Positions 40,831-49,313 of a stretch of 64,000 nt of DNA are shown here, one piece after another. How positions within the stretch are numbered: the first letter of the stretch is position 1; each line of letters begins with the position of its first letter. The notes under the pieces are model-generated. The model was not told the DNA's origin. It saw only the letters and a program-made list of their open reading frames with translations, and searched no databases. A program made the position numbers and the translations under genes. Origin of the DNA: an uncultured Ruminococcus sp. (lineage in GTDB: Bacteria > Bacillota > Clostridia > Oscillospirales > Acutalibacteraceae); assembly GCA_902774325.1 (NCBI GenBank), contig CACYIC010000002.1, positions 1-64,000 of the forward strand, in the 5' to 3' direction.

Positions 40831-43146
40831 ATGAAAAGAATAAAAAGAGCGGCGCTCTGTTCCGCGCTGGCGCTTGGACTCGCTTTGCCCGCGGCAATCC
40901 CTGCCGCGTCGGGAGCAGCGGCGCTTTCACCGAGGATCGTGACCATAGAACTCGGAAGCGACGGTTATGAGAATTTTTATAAGCTCACCAACGCTTTGTA
41001 TCAGGCTGACAGCAGCAGCGATCTCACGATCAGAATAGCCAAGAAGGGCACTTATACTGTCAGCAGCTCCGGCCGCGCCCTGATGATGCGCTCGAATACC
41101 ATGCTCGACCTTAACGGCTCGACCCTGGTGCGCGGCGGCGAGATGTACGATTTCATTCAGAACGAGGATCTCAACGGCTCGCGCGACAACGGCGGCTACG
41201 ACCAGACCTGTAATTTCGGCATAAGAAACGGTGTTCTCGACGGATCGGGCGGCTCCTCGGACGAGGTAAATCTTGTAAATCTCGGTCACGCCTCGGATAT
41301 CCTCATAGAAAACGTCGATTTCAGAAACTGCCGAGGCGGTCATCTTATCGAGATGACAGGGTGCAGGGATTCGCGGATAACAGGCTGCTCCTTCACGGGC
41401 TACAATGGCGACGCGACCGGCGACAACGAGGCGATCCAGCTCGATATCTGCAACAACAGCGCCGGCGGCACCTGGAACGGGGTGTATCTCTCGGACAACA
41501 CCGTTTGCAGGAATATCACCGTTGACCGCTGCGAATTCAACGATTATCCCTCGGGCGTAGGAAATCACCACACCCTCAAGGGCATCCACAACTCGGGGAT
41601 CAGGATAACCGACAATGTTTTCAAAAACAGCCTCGACACCTACGAGACGGCGATATGGTGCTACTTCTTTGAGGACAGCGTCGTAGAGAACAACGTGATA
41701 AGCGGAAACTACGGAAACGGCATTATGATAAGCGGCGGAAGCGTGAGCGTCGAGGGCAACACCGTTTCGGGTACGAGCGAGACCCCGCTCTATATCACCA
41801 AGTCGAGCAGCTATATTGACGGTCAGTACAAGGTCAGGACCGACGAGCCCGCAAGCGGCTGCGCCGTTATCGGAAACACTCTTTATTCAAAGAGCAGTCC
41901 GGCGCTTTGCGTTTACAGCGGCAGCGGCGTAAAGGAGGTCTCCCTCAACGGCATTACCTCCGAGGGCGCCGAGGGCGTTTCGGTTTCCGGCTCAAACGTC
42001 GGCACGGTTTACGGAAATCTCGTCAGGAACTGCGGAGGCACCGGGATATTCTTTTCGTCCTCCGCGACCGTAAAGACCGTCCAGGCAAATACGGTCACGG
42101 GCTGCGGCGGCTACGGCATACAGATCAATAACTCAAATATCACGGTCGCGATGGGACAGAACAGCCTTTCCTCAAATTCAGGCGGAAATCAGAAGATCAA
42201 CGCCTCGACGTCCTCGTTGGCGGCAAATAATAATCTCCCGACGCCGGAGCTGAGATCCGCCGCCAACGAATACGACGGCGTTAAGCTGAGCTGGAAAGCG
42301 GTCAGCGGCGCGGAAAAGTACCGCGTTTTCCGCAAGGACAGCAACTCCGGCTCGTGGGGAAGGCTGGGCGACGTCGCCTCGACCTCCTTCACCGATACCT
42401 CGGTTGAGGCGAACGGGAGCTACATCTATACGGTCCGCTGCGTAAGCGCCGACGGCAAGACCTACAGGAGCGCCTACGATACGGGCGGACTTCTGATAAC
42501 CTTCATCCCCGCGCCTTTCCTCACCGAGGCTGTATACTCAAACGGCGGAATAGATCTCAAGTGGAACGCCGTCAAGGGAGCCTCCGGCTACCGCGTTTTT
42601 TACAGGAATTCAGACGGCGGCTGGTCGCGCATCGGCGATTACGCCTTTCCCGAGATGAAGGATAAGGGAGTAGGCGAGGGAGAAAGCCGCGTCTACACCG
42701 TTCGCGCTCTCAACGGCAGGGGAGAGTATGTCAGCGGCTATGATCCAAGTGGAATAGTCGGAAGCGTTCCGGCTCCGACAACAAATCCGGTAACGACTGT
42801 GCCTGTCACCACCGAGCCTGCGACGACTGCGCCTGTCACCACCGAGCCTGCGACGACTGCGCCTGTCACCACCGAGCCTGCGACGACTGCGCCTGTCACG
42901 ACCGAATCTGCGACGACCGAGCCTGTTACGACCGTTCCTGTCCCCGAAAAAAGGTTGGGCGACGTCAACGGCGACGGAAAGGTTGACGTCACGGACGCGA
43001 CTTTGGTACAGATGCATTCCGCAAGGCTGATCGAGCTGAGCGCCGACAAGCTGGAGCTTGCAAACGTCAACCACGATAAAAAGGTGGATATAACCGACGC
43101 GACACTGATCCAGATGTGCGCCGTCAAGCTGATCGTTTTGAAATAG
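40831..43146 (+). CDS. Secreted beta-helix / FnIII-like protein with type I dockerin
   Basis: 771 residues. Signal peptide (about 1-31), then a right-handed parallel beta-helix (about 60-470: many short repeats such as VNLVNLGHAS, ITGCSFTG, NVISGNYGNGIMI) of the pectate lyase-like/NosD type, then two fibronectin-III-like modules (about 475-560 and 565-650, each with KYRVFRK- or GYRVFYR-type and YTVR motifs), a Thr/Pro linker built from a 30-bp repeat, and a dockerin (about 706-771) with two calcium loops DVNGDGKVDVTD and NVNHDKKVDITD. The dockerin would attach it to a cohesin scaffold. Beta-helix enzymes often cut uronic polysaccharides, but catalytic residues cannot be assigned. Paralogue of the 45286 gene. 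Confidence 0.9.
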   Translation: MKRIKRAALCSALALGLALPAAIPAASGAAALSPRIVTIELGSDGYENFYKLTNALYQADSSSDLTIRIAKKGTYTVSSSGRALMMRSNTMLDLNGSTLVRGGEMYDFIQNEDLNGSRDNGGYDQTCNFGIRNGVLDGSGGSSDEVNLVNLGHASDILIENVDFRNCRGGHLIEMTGCRDSRITGCSFTGYNGDATGDNEAIQLDICNNSAGGTWNGVYLSDNTVCRNITVDRCEFNDYPSGVGNHHTLKGIHNSGIRITDNVFKNSLDTYETAIWCYFFEDSVVENNVISGNYGNGIMISGGSVSVEGNTVSGTSETPLYITKSSSYIDGQYKVRTDEPASGCAVIGNTLYSKSSPALCVYSGSGVKEVSLNGITSEGAEGVSVSGSNVGTVYGNLVRNCGGTGIFFSSSATVKTVQANTVTGCGGYGIQINNSNITVAMGQNSLSSNSGGNQKINASTSSLAANNNLPTPELRSAANEYDGVKLSWKAVSGAEKYRVFRKDSNSGSWGRLGDVASTSFTDTSVEANGSYIYTVRCVSADGKTYRSAYDTGGLLITFIPAPFLTEAVYSNGGIDLKWNAVKGASGYRVFYRNSDGGWSRIGDYAFPEMKDKGVGEGESRVYTVRALNGRGEYVSGYDPSGIVGSVPAPTTNPVTTVPVTTEPATTAPVTTEPATTAPVTTEPATTAPVTTESATTEPVTTVPVPEKRLGDVNGDGKVDVTDATLVQMHSARLIELSADKLELANVNHDKKVDITDATLIQMCAVKLIVLK
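42801..42920 (+). repeat. 30-bp in-frame minisatellite (Thr/Pro linker)
   Basis: Three exact 30-bp units (42801-42830, 42831-42860, 42861-42890) and a diverged fourth encode PVTTEPATTA repeats between FnIII-like module and dockerin. Copy number is likely to vary between strains. Confidence 0.85.
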
Positions 43147-43151
43147 AATAA

Positions 43152-43198
43152 ACAGGATGACCTGTCGCTCATCGCGAGCCTTGGGTCATCCTGTTTTT
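43152..43198. terminator. Terminator after the dockerin gene
   Basis: ACAGGATGACC (43152-43162) pairs with GGTCATCCTGT (43184-43194), followed by TTTTG. The stem sequence recurs at 48261-48301. Confidence 0.75.
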
Positions 43199-43216
43199 GC
43201 GTTTTATTGAAGTCGG

Positions 43217-44122
43217 TTATTTTAGGATCTCTATCCTTATTTTTCCGGTGGTCGTTTTCAAATCACAGGCGCCGCCGAAGGAGCTCTTCGGGACGATGAT
43301 TTCGCCGGTTACTGAGCTTGCCGTGATAACCTTGTCGGAAAGAAGCGTTCCCGTGATGTCGCCCGTGGTCGTTTTGACGCTGATCGCCGAAGCGTCGCTG
43401 CTTTCAAACCTGACGTCGCCCGTGGTGCACTCGACGCTGAGCTGCCCCGAGATAACGGAGTTTTTCATAATCAGGTCGCCCGTTGTCATTGAAGCGTAAA
43501 TATCTCCGGAGGCGTTCACGCCGTTCAGGGAAATATCGCCGGTGGTGGTTTCCAGCCTGACGCTGCCCGCCTCTGGACTGAATAGGTCGATCTTACCTGT
43601 CGCCAGATGAATATCGACCGAATCGGAAGCCGAGGCGCGGCATACAACATCCGAGGTGATGCTGTTGACCGAGAGGCTGCCGAGCTTCAGCCCTTCGGGA
43701 ACGGAAACGTCCCCCGTTGTGGCTTTGATCGCGAGCGAGCCGTATTCCGACTTGGGCAGAAAGACCGTGATCGAGGGACGCTCAAAGAGGAAAAGACGCT
43801 CGAACCATTTTCGAGTGTCCTCGCCGCGGACGACGAGAGTTCTGTTCTCGATCTCCGCCGAAAACTTCATCTTTTCCCGCTCCTTGAGTATCAGTACGCA
43901 CTCTTTGTCCTCCGACCTCTCAAAATTAATATCCGCTGTCGGCACGTCGATATCTATTCTCTCAAAGTCCGCGCCGAGCTTCAAAGTGTTTGTCATATAT
44001 TCCTTCGCTCCCAACCTTGTAAAATCGAAGTCCGCTGACGCGAGTGCGCCGACGAACACCGCGATCCCCGCGACGGTAAGCGCCGCAGCCGCGATAAGCC
44101 AGCCCTTTACCGCCTTACTCAT
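43217..44122 (-). CDS. DUF4097 family beta-strand repeat protein
   Basis: 301 residues. One N-terminal membrane segment (about 7-29), then a repetitive beta-solenoid-like region in which TTGDI or TGDV-type turns recur (KATTGDVSV, TTTGDISLNG, MTTGDLIM, CTTGDVRFE, KTTTGDITG), the hallmark of DUF4097/LiaG-like proteins. Such proteins are encoded with PadR and DUF1700 partners in envelope-stress modules. The start overlaps the DUF1700 gene by 8 bases. Extracellular side of the membrane is inferred. Confidence 0.9.
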   Translation of the reverse strand: MSKAVKGWLIAAAALTVAGIAVFVGALASADFDFTRLGAKEYMTNTLKLGADFERIDIDVPTADINFERSEDKECVLILKEREKMKFSAEIENRTLVVRGEDTRKWFERLFLFERPSITVFLPKSEYGSLAIKATTGDVSVPEGLKLGSLSVNSITSDVVCRASASDSVDIHLATGKIDLFSPEAGSVRLETTTGDISLNGVNASGDIYASMTTGDLIMKNSVISGQLSVECTTGDVRFESSDASAISVKTTTGDITGTLLSDKVITASSVTGEIIVPKSSFGGACDLKTTTGKIRIEILK

Positions 44123-44720
44123 TGCGCTCCCTCCTTTTGATGATAAGGTTTTTTATTCCCAAAATAATTTTTTTCGTGAGTCTCGCCGATCCCTTTGTCG
44201 CCGCGAGACAGCCGAAAAACAGAAATATCGCCAGACCCGCGCAAAAAAATCCCAAGCCCGTTGAGGCAAGCCCCTCGGAGGTTAGACCCTGTGAAAAACA
44301 GGCGACCGCCGCGGCGACGCCGCACAAGACTCCCGCCGCCAGCAATAAGTCTATCGCCCAGATAACGAGAACAAGCGCCCAAAGCACGATATAAAGAGAG
44401 AGCGCGACGGCGAGGGCGGCGATCAGGAGAGAGAGCCAGATCGGTGAGCCCGCCGCCAAAACGACGATCTCCCAAGTCTTTAGCTTCCTCCTCGGTTTGA
44501 TATTTTCCTTTACGAGCTTAGCGAGCGGATAGTCCGCGAGTATCTGCGAAACGACCTCGTCGATGTTTCCGATCTCCGTGACCGCCTCCTCCTCGGAAAG
44601 TCCGTCCTCCATGCGGTCGTCGATCATTTCGCCGTAGAAATTCACGCGCTCAAGCGCGTCCTGCTCAGGCAGTCCCGAGAGCCTTTCCCCGAGCCGCGTG
44701 AGAAAATCCTGTTTAGTCAT
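44115..44720 (-). CDS. DUF1700 (HAAS domain) membrane protein
   Basis: 201 residues. The N-terminal HAAS helical domain (about 1-70: FLTRLGERLSGLPEQDALERVNFYGEMI...) contains the conserved FYxExIDDRMEDGLSEEEAV stretch in pieces; four membrane segments follow (about 83-200). DUF1700 proteins are partners of PadR regulators and are thought to pass an envelope signal. Overlaps both neighbours by 8 bases, so it is translationally coupled within padR-DUF1700-DUF4097. Confidence 0.92.
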   Translation of the reverse strand: MTKQDFLTRLGERLSGLPEQDALERVNFYGEMIDDRMEDGLSEEEAVTEIGNIDEVVSQILADYPLAKLVKENIKPRRKLKTWEIVVLAAGSPIWLSLLIAALAVALSLYIVLWALVLVIWAIDLLLAAGVLCGVAAAVACFSQGLTSEGLASTGLGFFCAGLAIFLFFGCLAATKGSARLTKKIILGIKNLIIKRRERNE

Positions 44721-45030
44721 CTCCGTCCCCCCTGATTACAAATTGATAGACAGCCATAAGCTCTGCCCAATCGCGCTTGAAGTCCTCTATCCGCTTCAAG
44801 CCGGCCTCCGTTATTCGGTAGTATTTGCGGAGCCTCCCGTTGTGCTCCGCGGCGCGAACAGTAAGCATTTCGCTTGCCTCCAGCCGCTTGAGGATGGTAT
44901 ATAGCGTGGATTCCGACAGAACGACGTAGGGCTTCATGTCCTTTATCATCTTGTATCCGTAGGAATCCTCATCCTTTATGGCTGCCAATACGCATACATC
45001 CAAAAGCCCGCGCTTCAACTGAGCGTCCAT
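44713..45030 (-). CDS. PadR family transcriptional regulator
   Basis: 105-residue winged-helix regulator: LKRGLLDVCVLAAIKDEDSYGYKMI (about 4-28 in pieces), ESTLYTILKRLEASEMLTV and GRLRKYYRITEAG, all PadR hallmarks. Usually represses its own operon until a membrane or small-molecule signal arrives. First gene of padR-DUF1700-DUF4097. Confidence 0.95.
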   Translation of the reverse strand: MDAQLKRGLLDVCVLAAIKDEDSYGYKMIKDMKPYVVLSESTLYTILKRLEASEMLTVRAAEHNGRLRKYYRITEAGLKRIEDFKRDWAELMAVYQFVIRGDGDD

Positions 45031-45054
45031 AGCATACCTCCTTTTGTGTAATAC

Positions 45055-45083
45055 ATCATATCACGAAGTATTGCGGCTGTCAA
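45055..45083 (-). promoter_or_regulatory. Sigma-A promoter of the PadR operon
   Basis: Minus strand TTGACA (45083-45078), 17-base spacer, TATGAT (45060-45055), followed by AAAAGGAGG before the ATG. An autoregulatory PadR operator would be expected here; the AATACATCATATCACGAAGTATT region spanning it is a partial inverted repeat. Confidence 0.75.
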
Positions 45084-45153
45084 GTCTTTTCGGAAAAAAA
45101 TCCCGCCGGGCGCACATTTTTTGCCGACGCACCAGGCTTTTTCTCTGTCGCTG

Positions 45154-45182
45154 TTGACAATATCAGCAAACGGGAGTATTAT
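45154..45182 (+). promoter_or_regulatory. Sigma-A promoter of the FnIII-like gene
   Basis: TTGACA (45154-45159), 17-base spacer, TATTAT (45177-45182). An inverted repeat AATCAGCAC...GTGTTGATT (45185-45222), related to family C ends, lies in the leader. Confidence 0.7.
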
Positions 45183-45285
45183 TTAATCAGCACAATACGC
45201 ACACCTGAAATGTGCGGTGTTGATTTATTCTGTGAAAAACGTCAAAAAAGGCGTTGTTTTTCGTATATCAATTGGAGGAAGATCA

Positions 45286-48189
45286 TTGAAATCCATTGCA
45301 AAAGCCGTTTTCGGCGCCGCGCTCTCGCTCTGTCTGACAGCGTGCGCCGCGCTCTCGCTGCCTCTCGGAGCCTCGGCTCTGGATCAGAAGCAGGTCGTCG
45401 TTTCGCTCGGGAACGACGGGAACAAAAACTATCAGCTCCTTGCCGACGCTCTCAAGCAGGCAAGCGCCGACTATATGCTCACGGTTACGGTCGCGAGTCC
45501 CGGTACCTATCCCGTCAGCAGCACGGGACGGGCGGTCATGCTGCGCTCAAATACCGTGCTCGACCTCAACGGCGCGACATTGGTGCGCTCGGGCACGATG
45601 TTCAATTTTTTTCAGAATGAGGATCTCAAGGGCAACCGCATGAACGGCGGCTACTCTCAGACCGTCAATTCAACTATCCAAAACGGGACCCTCGACGGCT
45701 CGGGCGGCTCCTCGGACGAGGTCAACCTCGTGAACCTCGGTCACGCCTCAGGCCTTACGATCAAGGGCGTCAGCTTCAAAAACTGCCGGGGCGGTCATCT
45801 GCTTGAGCTTACGGCGTGCCGCAGCGTCACCGTTTCGGGCTGCTCCTTCACAGGCTATTACGGAGCCGTGACGGGCGACAATGAGGCGATACAGCTCGAT
45901 ATCTGCGACAATACGGTCGCGGGCAAGTGGAACGGAGTTTATTATTCGGATTCCTCTCCCTGCCGCGATATCACGATCGACAGCTGCCGCTTTCTCGATT
46001 ATCCCGCGGGAGTCGGAAACCACCATACGATCGCCGGAAACCACAATTCAAATATCAAAATCACCAACAACACCTTTGAAAATTCCCTCGATACCGACGA
46101 GGCGGCGATCTGGTGCTACGGCTTTGAGGACAGCGTCGTAAGCGGAAATACCGTCAAGGGCAACTACGGACGCGGCATCATGGTCAGCGCCGGAAGCGTC
46201 ACGATAAAGAACAACACCGTTAAAAACGCCGGAATGAACGCCCTCTACATCACGCGCGCCAACAGCTACACGGCGGGAGCCTATTGCGTCAATACCGAGG
46301 AATCCGCCCGAGGCTGTTCGGTTACGGGCAACAGCCTTTCGAGCGACGGCACTGCGGTATGCCTTTACGCCGGCTGCGGGGTAAGCAGCGTATCAAACAA
46401 CACCGTCACCTCAAAAAACGGCGCGGGCATCGTAGCGTCCGGCGCGAGCATAAAGAGCATTTCAAACAATAAGGTCAAGTCAAGGGACAACGCCGTTCAG
46501 CTCGGCACCTATTCCTCGGCTGAAAAGATCGCCTTCAATTTCCTGCACTCCTCCGACGGCGCGGGAATAAGCGTCTATACCGCTGACGTCGGCAAGCTGC
46601 TGTGCAACACCGTCAAAAACTGCGGCGGACAGGGTATTTACGTCTGCGACGCGGGAACCGTCGACAGGCTCGAGCGCAACGCGGTATCGGGCAGCGCCAA
46701 GCAGGGGCTTCGCATGGACAATTCAGGCGGCAAGGTTACGCTTGTCCAGAACAGCATCGAGGGCAACGGAGCCAAGAACAGGATACTTCCCAAGACCTCA
46801 AAGGGAAAGGTGGAAAGCGACAAATTCGCGGCGCCGATCATGAAATCGGCTGAGGGCAGCGGCGACGGCCTGAAGGTGAGCTGGCACGCCTTTGAGGGAG
46901 CGAAAAAATACCGCGTTTTCCGCAAGGCATGGGGCGCTTCGACCTGGAAGCGCGTGGGTGATTCCTCGTCCCCGTCGATCTCCGTAAAGGGGATCGAATA
47001 CGGCGAGCGCTACACCTACACCGTGCGCTGCATATCCGAGGACGGAAAGAAATACGAGAGCGATTACGATCCCGAGGGCATAACCGCCGTTCTGACCGAA
47101 ATTCCCGGGATCATCTCCTCGGAGTCGCTCTACGGCGGCTTGAAGCTGCGCTGGAATACCGTAAAGGGCGCGGCGGGCTACCGCGTGTTCTTCAGAAACA
47201 GCTCCGGCAAGTGGGAGCGCATAGGCGTCAGCGACAGCGACAGCTTTGTTGACGTGTCGATCCCGTCAAATACCGGACGCACCTACACCGTCCGTCCGTT
47301 CACCGAAAACGGCGCCTACTGCAGCGGCTACGATACCGCGGGCTTCCGCGCGTTTTATATCGAATCGCCCTCGATCAACAGCATCCAGGCGACAGAAAGC
47401 GGTCTCAAGCTCAGCTGGGGAAAGGTTCGCGGCGCCGATCACTACCGCGTTTTCTTTAAGACCGAGGGCGGAAAGTGGCAGAGGCTCGGGGACGCCTCGG
47501 GCACCTCTCTGGTCGATAAGCAGATCAGGCGCGGCGAGGTCAGGATATACACCGTCAGATGCCTTGATTCCTCCGGAAAATACATCAGCGCCTACAAGCC
47601 CGACGGCTGGGAGGGCAGGATAGCGGATATTCCGTACATCATCAGCGCCTACTGCGATGACGACGGAATAACCCTGAACTGGAACGCTTCGGAGGGCGCG
47701 GCGCGCTACCGCGTTTTCCGCAGGGACAGCAAAGGAAACTGGATAAGGAGCGGCACCGTTTCCGAGACCGTGATGACGGATCATGACGTCGAGGTCGGAA
47801 AGATCTACACCTACACCGTGCGCTGCGTATCCCCCGACGGCAGCTATTATATCAGCGCGTACGATACGACGGGAACCGCAGTGAAATACGACGTTATTCC
47901 GAAGATAACCTCGGGCGAGAGCACCGGATTCGGCATAAGGCTGAGCTGGGAGGAGGTCAAGGGAGCGCACACCTACCGCGTTTTCCGCAAGAATTATATG
48001 GGAGGCTGGCAGCGCGTCGGAGATACAAGGAACCTCTCGCTCACCGATTACAGCGTAAGGAACGGCGAGACCTGCACCTATACCGTGCGCTGCGTCGACA
48101 AAAACGGAAAATACTGCAGCGGCTATGACAAAAACGGCTTCACCCACACCTTCCGCAAACCCCGGTCAGAGCACAAGCAGCTGCCGTGA
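45286..48189 (+). CDS. Secreted beta-helix protein with five FnIII-like modules
   Basis: 967 residues from TTG at 45286, chosen because TTGGAGG lies 7 bases upstream and a signal peptide then begins at once (cleavage near GASA-LD, about 31-34). The beta-helix (about 40-500) is closely related to that of the 40831 protein, with the same GTLDGSGGSSDEVNLVNLGH core in pieces. Five fibronectin-III-like modules follow (about 505-965), each with YRVFRK/YRVFFR and YTVRC motifs. There is no dockerin, sorting signal or membrane anchor, so attachment is unknown. An LTAC sequence in the signal region could be read as a lipobox, but the hydrophobic stretch continues past it. Confidence 0.85.
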   Translation: MKSIAKAVFGAALSLCLTACAALSLPLGASALDQKQVVVSLGNDGNKNYQLLADALKQASADYMLTVTVASPGTYPVSSTGRAVMLRSNTVLDLNGATLVRSGTMFNFFQNEDLKGNRMNGGYSQTVNSTIQNGTLDGSGGSSDEVNLVNLGHASGLTIKGVSFKNCRGGHLLELTACRSVTVSGCSFTGYYGAVTGDNEAIQLDICDNTVAGKWNGVYYSDSSPCRDITIDSCRFLDYPAGVGNHHTIAGNHNSNIKITNNTFENSLDTDEAAIWCYGFEDSVVSGNTVKGNYGRGIMVSAGSVTIKNNTVKNAGMNALYITRANSYTAGAYCVNTEESARGCSVTGNSLSSDGTAVCLYAGCGVSSVSNNTVTSKNGAGIVASGASIKSISNNKVKSRDNAVQLGTYSSAEKIAFNFLHSSDGAGISVYTADVGKLLCNTVKNCGGQGIYVCDAGTVDRLERNAVSGSAKQGLRMDNSGGKVTLVQNSIEGNGAKNRILPKTSKGKVESDKFAAPIMKSAEGSGDGLKVSWHAFEGAKKYRVFRKAWGASTWKRVGDSSSPSISVKGIEYGERYTYTVRCISEDGKKYESDYDPEGITAVLTEIPGIISSESLYGGLKLRWNTVKGAAGYRVFFRNSSGKWERIGVSDSDSFVDVSIPSNTGRTYTVRPFTENGAYCSGYDTAGFRAFYIESPSINSIQATESGLKLSWGKVRGADHYRVFFKTEGGKWQRLGDASGTSLVDKQIRRGEVRIYTVRCLDSSGKYISAYKPDGWEGRIADIPYIISAYCDDDGITLNWNASEGAARYRVFRRDSKGNWIRSGTVSETVMTDHDVEVGKIYTYTVRCVSPDGSYYISAYDTTGTAVKYDVIPKITSGESTGFGIRLSWEEVKGAHTYRVFRKNYMGGWQRVGDTRNLSLTDYSVRNGETCTYTVRCVDKNGKYCSGYDKNGFTHTFRKPRSEHKQLP

Positions 48190-48260
48190 GCCCTGCCGAA
48201 ATTTTTTACCTTATCTAATCTATATATAATTTAATAATTTAAGAAACCGAAAAATAAAAA

Positions 48261-48304
48261 AAGGATGACCCGGTTCTCAGTAAAGAGAAGGGGTCATCCT
48301 TGTT
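48261..48304. terminator. Terminator after the FnIII-like gene
   Basis: AAGGATGACCC (48261-48271) pairs with GGGTCATCCTT (48291-48301). The stem nearly repeats the one after the paralogous gene at 43152-43194. The U-tract is weak. The remainder of 48190-48394 shows nothing recognisable. Confidence 0.65.
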
Positions 48305-48394
48305 TCGTATGACGGAAAATGTCGAAAACCGCTGTTTTGTGAAATATTCCTCGACGAATCAAATTGATAACGGTATCAGCTGCAAAAAAGCTCG

Positions 48395-48505
48395 TTACCA
48401 CAGCGAAGAGATCCAGTCGGAGAACGCTGGCGTTGAAACGATCACGGCGATGACGATAAGCGCGCCGAGCGCGGCAAGATACCATTTGTTGATTGAAAGC
48501 TTCAT
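48395..48505 (-). CDS. 36-residue single-pass membrane peptide
   Basis: Too short for usual ORF lists. ATG at 48505 is preceded on the minus strand by AAAAAGGAGG at 9 bases, a near-perfect ribosome site. The peptide starts MKLSINKWYLAALGALIVIAV: a short cytoplasmic N-terminus and one membrane segment (about 8-26), then TPAFSDWISSLW. No family recognised. A strong ribosome site and clean membrane profile support a real product. Confidence 0.7.
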   Translation of the reverse strand: MKLSINKWYLAALGALIVIAVIVSTPAFSDWISSLW

Positions 48506-48672
48506 CTTTGCGTACCTCCTTTTTGTTGTTGAAGAAGGGCGATTTTTGTCCTCTTCATCATTTAGTATAACCTTTTTAAGTGAAAATCCCGTGAAAAGCG
48601 TATGAAATTTTTAAAAACGGCAATACTAACAGCAGTGTCGGCGGCAGTCCGGCCGAATCGGAGGTTTTTATA

Positions 48673-48846
48673 ATGACAGAAAAAGAATTGCTTTATGTTG
48701 AAGACGTGCTCGGTCACGAGCAGCTCTTCGAGACCCAGTGCAGCGACGTCGCGGGCAAGCTTCAGGACGGCGAGCTCAAAAGCTTCGCTTCGGAGCTTTC
48801 GCGCCGCCACAAGGCTATTTTCGAGAGCTTTTACGGCTTGCTTTAA
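48673..48846 (+). CDS. 57-residue CotF-like small protein
   Basis: Not a long ORF. ATG at 48673 follows GAGG at a slightly long distance. The peptide (MTEKELLYVEDVLGHEQLF...) is helical and acidic with a conserved layout resembling the first half of CotF-family coat proteins. It ends 11 bases before the CotF-like gene, whose ribosome site overlaps its stop codon, so the two form one unit. Confidence 0.65.
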   Translation: MTEKELLYVEDVLGHEQLFETQCSDVAGKLQDGELKSFASELSRRHKAIFESFYGLL

Positions 48847-48857
48847 GGAGGATCGGC

Positions 48858-49103
48858 ATGACAGACAGAGAAATGATGGAAAATATGCTCATGCTTGAGA
48901 AGGGCGCCTGCGACCTGTTTATGCACGGCGCTATCGAGTCCTCGAGCACAAACGTTCACCAGACCTTTATGACCTCGCTCAACGCCTCCCTGCAGATGCA
49001 GGATCAGATCTACGGCAAGATGCAGCAGAAGGGCTGGTATCCCACGGATCAGGCGCCGCAGAGCAAAATCAGCGGCGTAAAGCAGAAATTCTGCCGGTGC
49101 TGA
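48858..49103 (+). CDS. Spore coat protein CotF family
   Basis: 81 residues. Coat_F family features: MENMLMLEKGACDLFMHGAIES (about 6-27 in pieces), a central helix with SLNASLQMQDQIYGKM, and the typical C-terminal KGWYPTDQAPQ motif (about 57-67). AAGGAGG lies 7 bases before the ATG. CotF-type proteins are layered on the endospore coat. Ends in FCRC, unusual for the family. Followed by a terminator. Confidence 0.85.
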   Translation: MTDREMMENMLMLEKGACDLFMHGAIESSSTNVHQTFMTSLNASLQMQDQIYGKMQQKGWYPTDQAPQSKISGVKQKFCRC

Positions 49104-49126
49104 TCCGCATGATCCCGGTTTTTCAG

Positions 49127-49160
49127 AAGAACGTCCGCGATTGAGCGGACGTTCTTTTGT
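49127..49160 (+). terminator. Intrinsic terminator
   Basis: AAGAACGTCCGC (49127-49138) pairs with GCGGACGTTCTT (49145-49156), followed by TTG. Confidence 0.8.
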
Positions 49161-49205
49161 GTACAAAAGAAAATATTAATTTATTGGTTTTTTAGCAAAA
49201 CAATA

Positions 49206-49234
49206 TTGAAAAGAAAGGATAATTGATTTATGAT
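49206..49234 (+). promoter_or_regulatory. Candidate promoter of the pilus locus
   Basis: TTGAAA (49206-49211), 17-base spacer, TATGAT (49229-49234), 80 bases before the first pilus gene. Confidence 0.55.
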
Positions 49235-49313
49235 AGATAAGGAAAATTATCTGTAACGAATGATTTTTGTGCGGATGTTTTACTAAAAAAAGAAAGGAAA
49301 GGTGATACGATTA

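Noticed and set aside
42801..42920. Regular repeats that might be taken for a CRISPR array
   Set aside because: The units are contiguous without spacers, are in frame and encode a Thr/Pro linker. No cas gene is nearby.
45286..45390. Lipoprotein signal in the FnIII-like protein (LTAC)
   Set aside because: The hydrophobic region continues for about 15 residues past the Cys and ends in a good type I cleavage site, so secretion is more likely than lipid anchoring.
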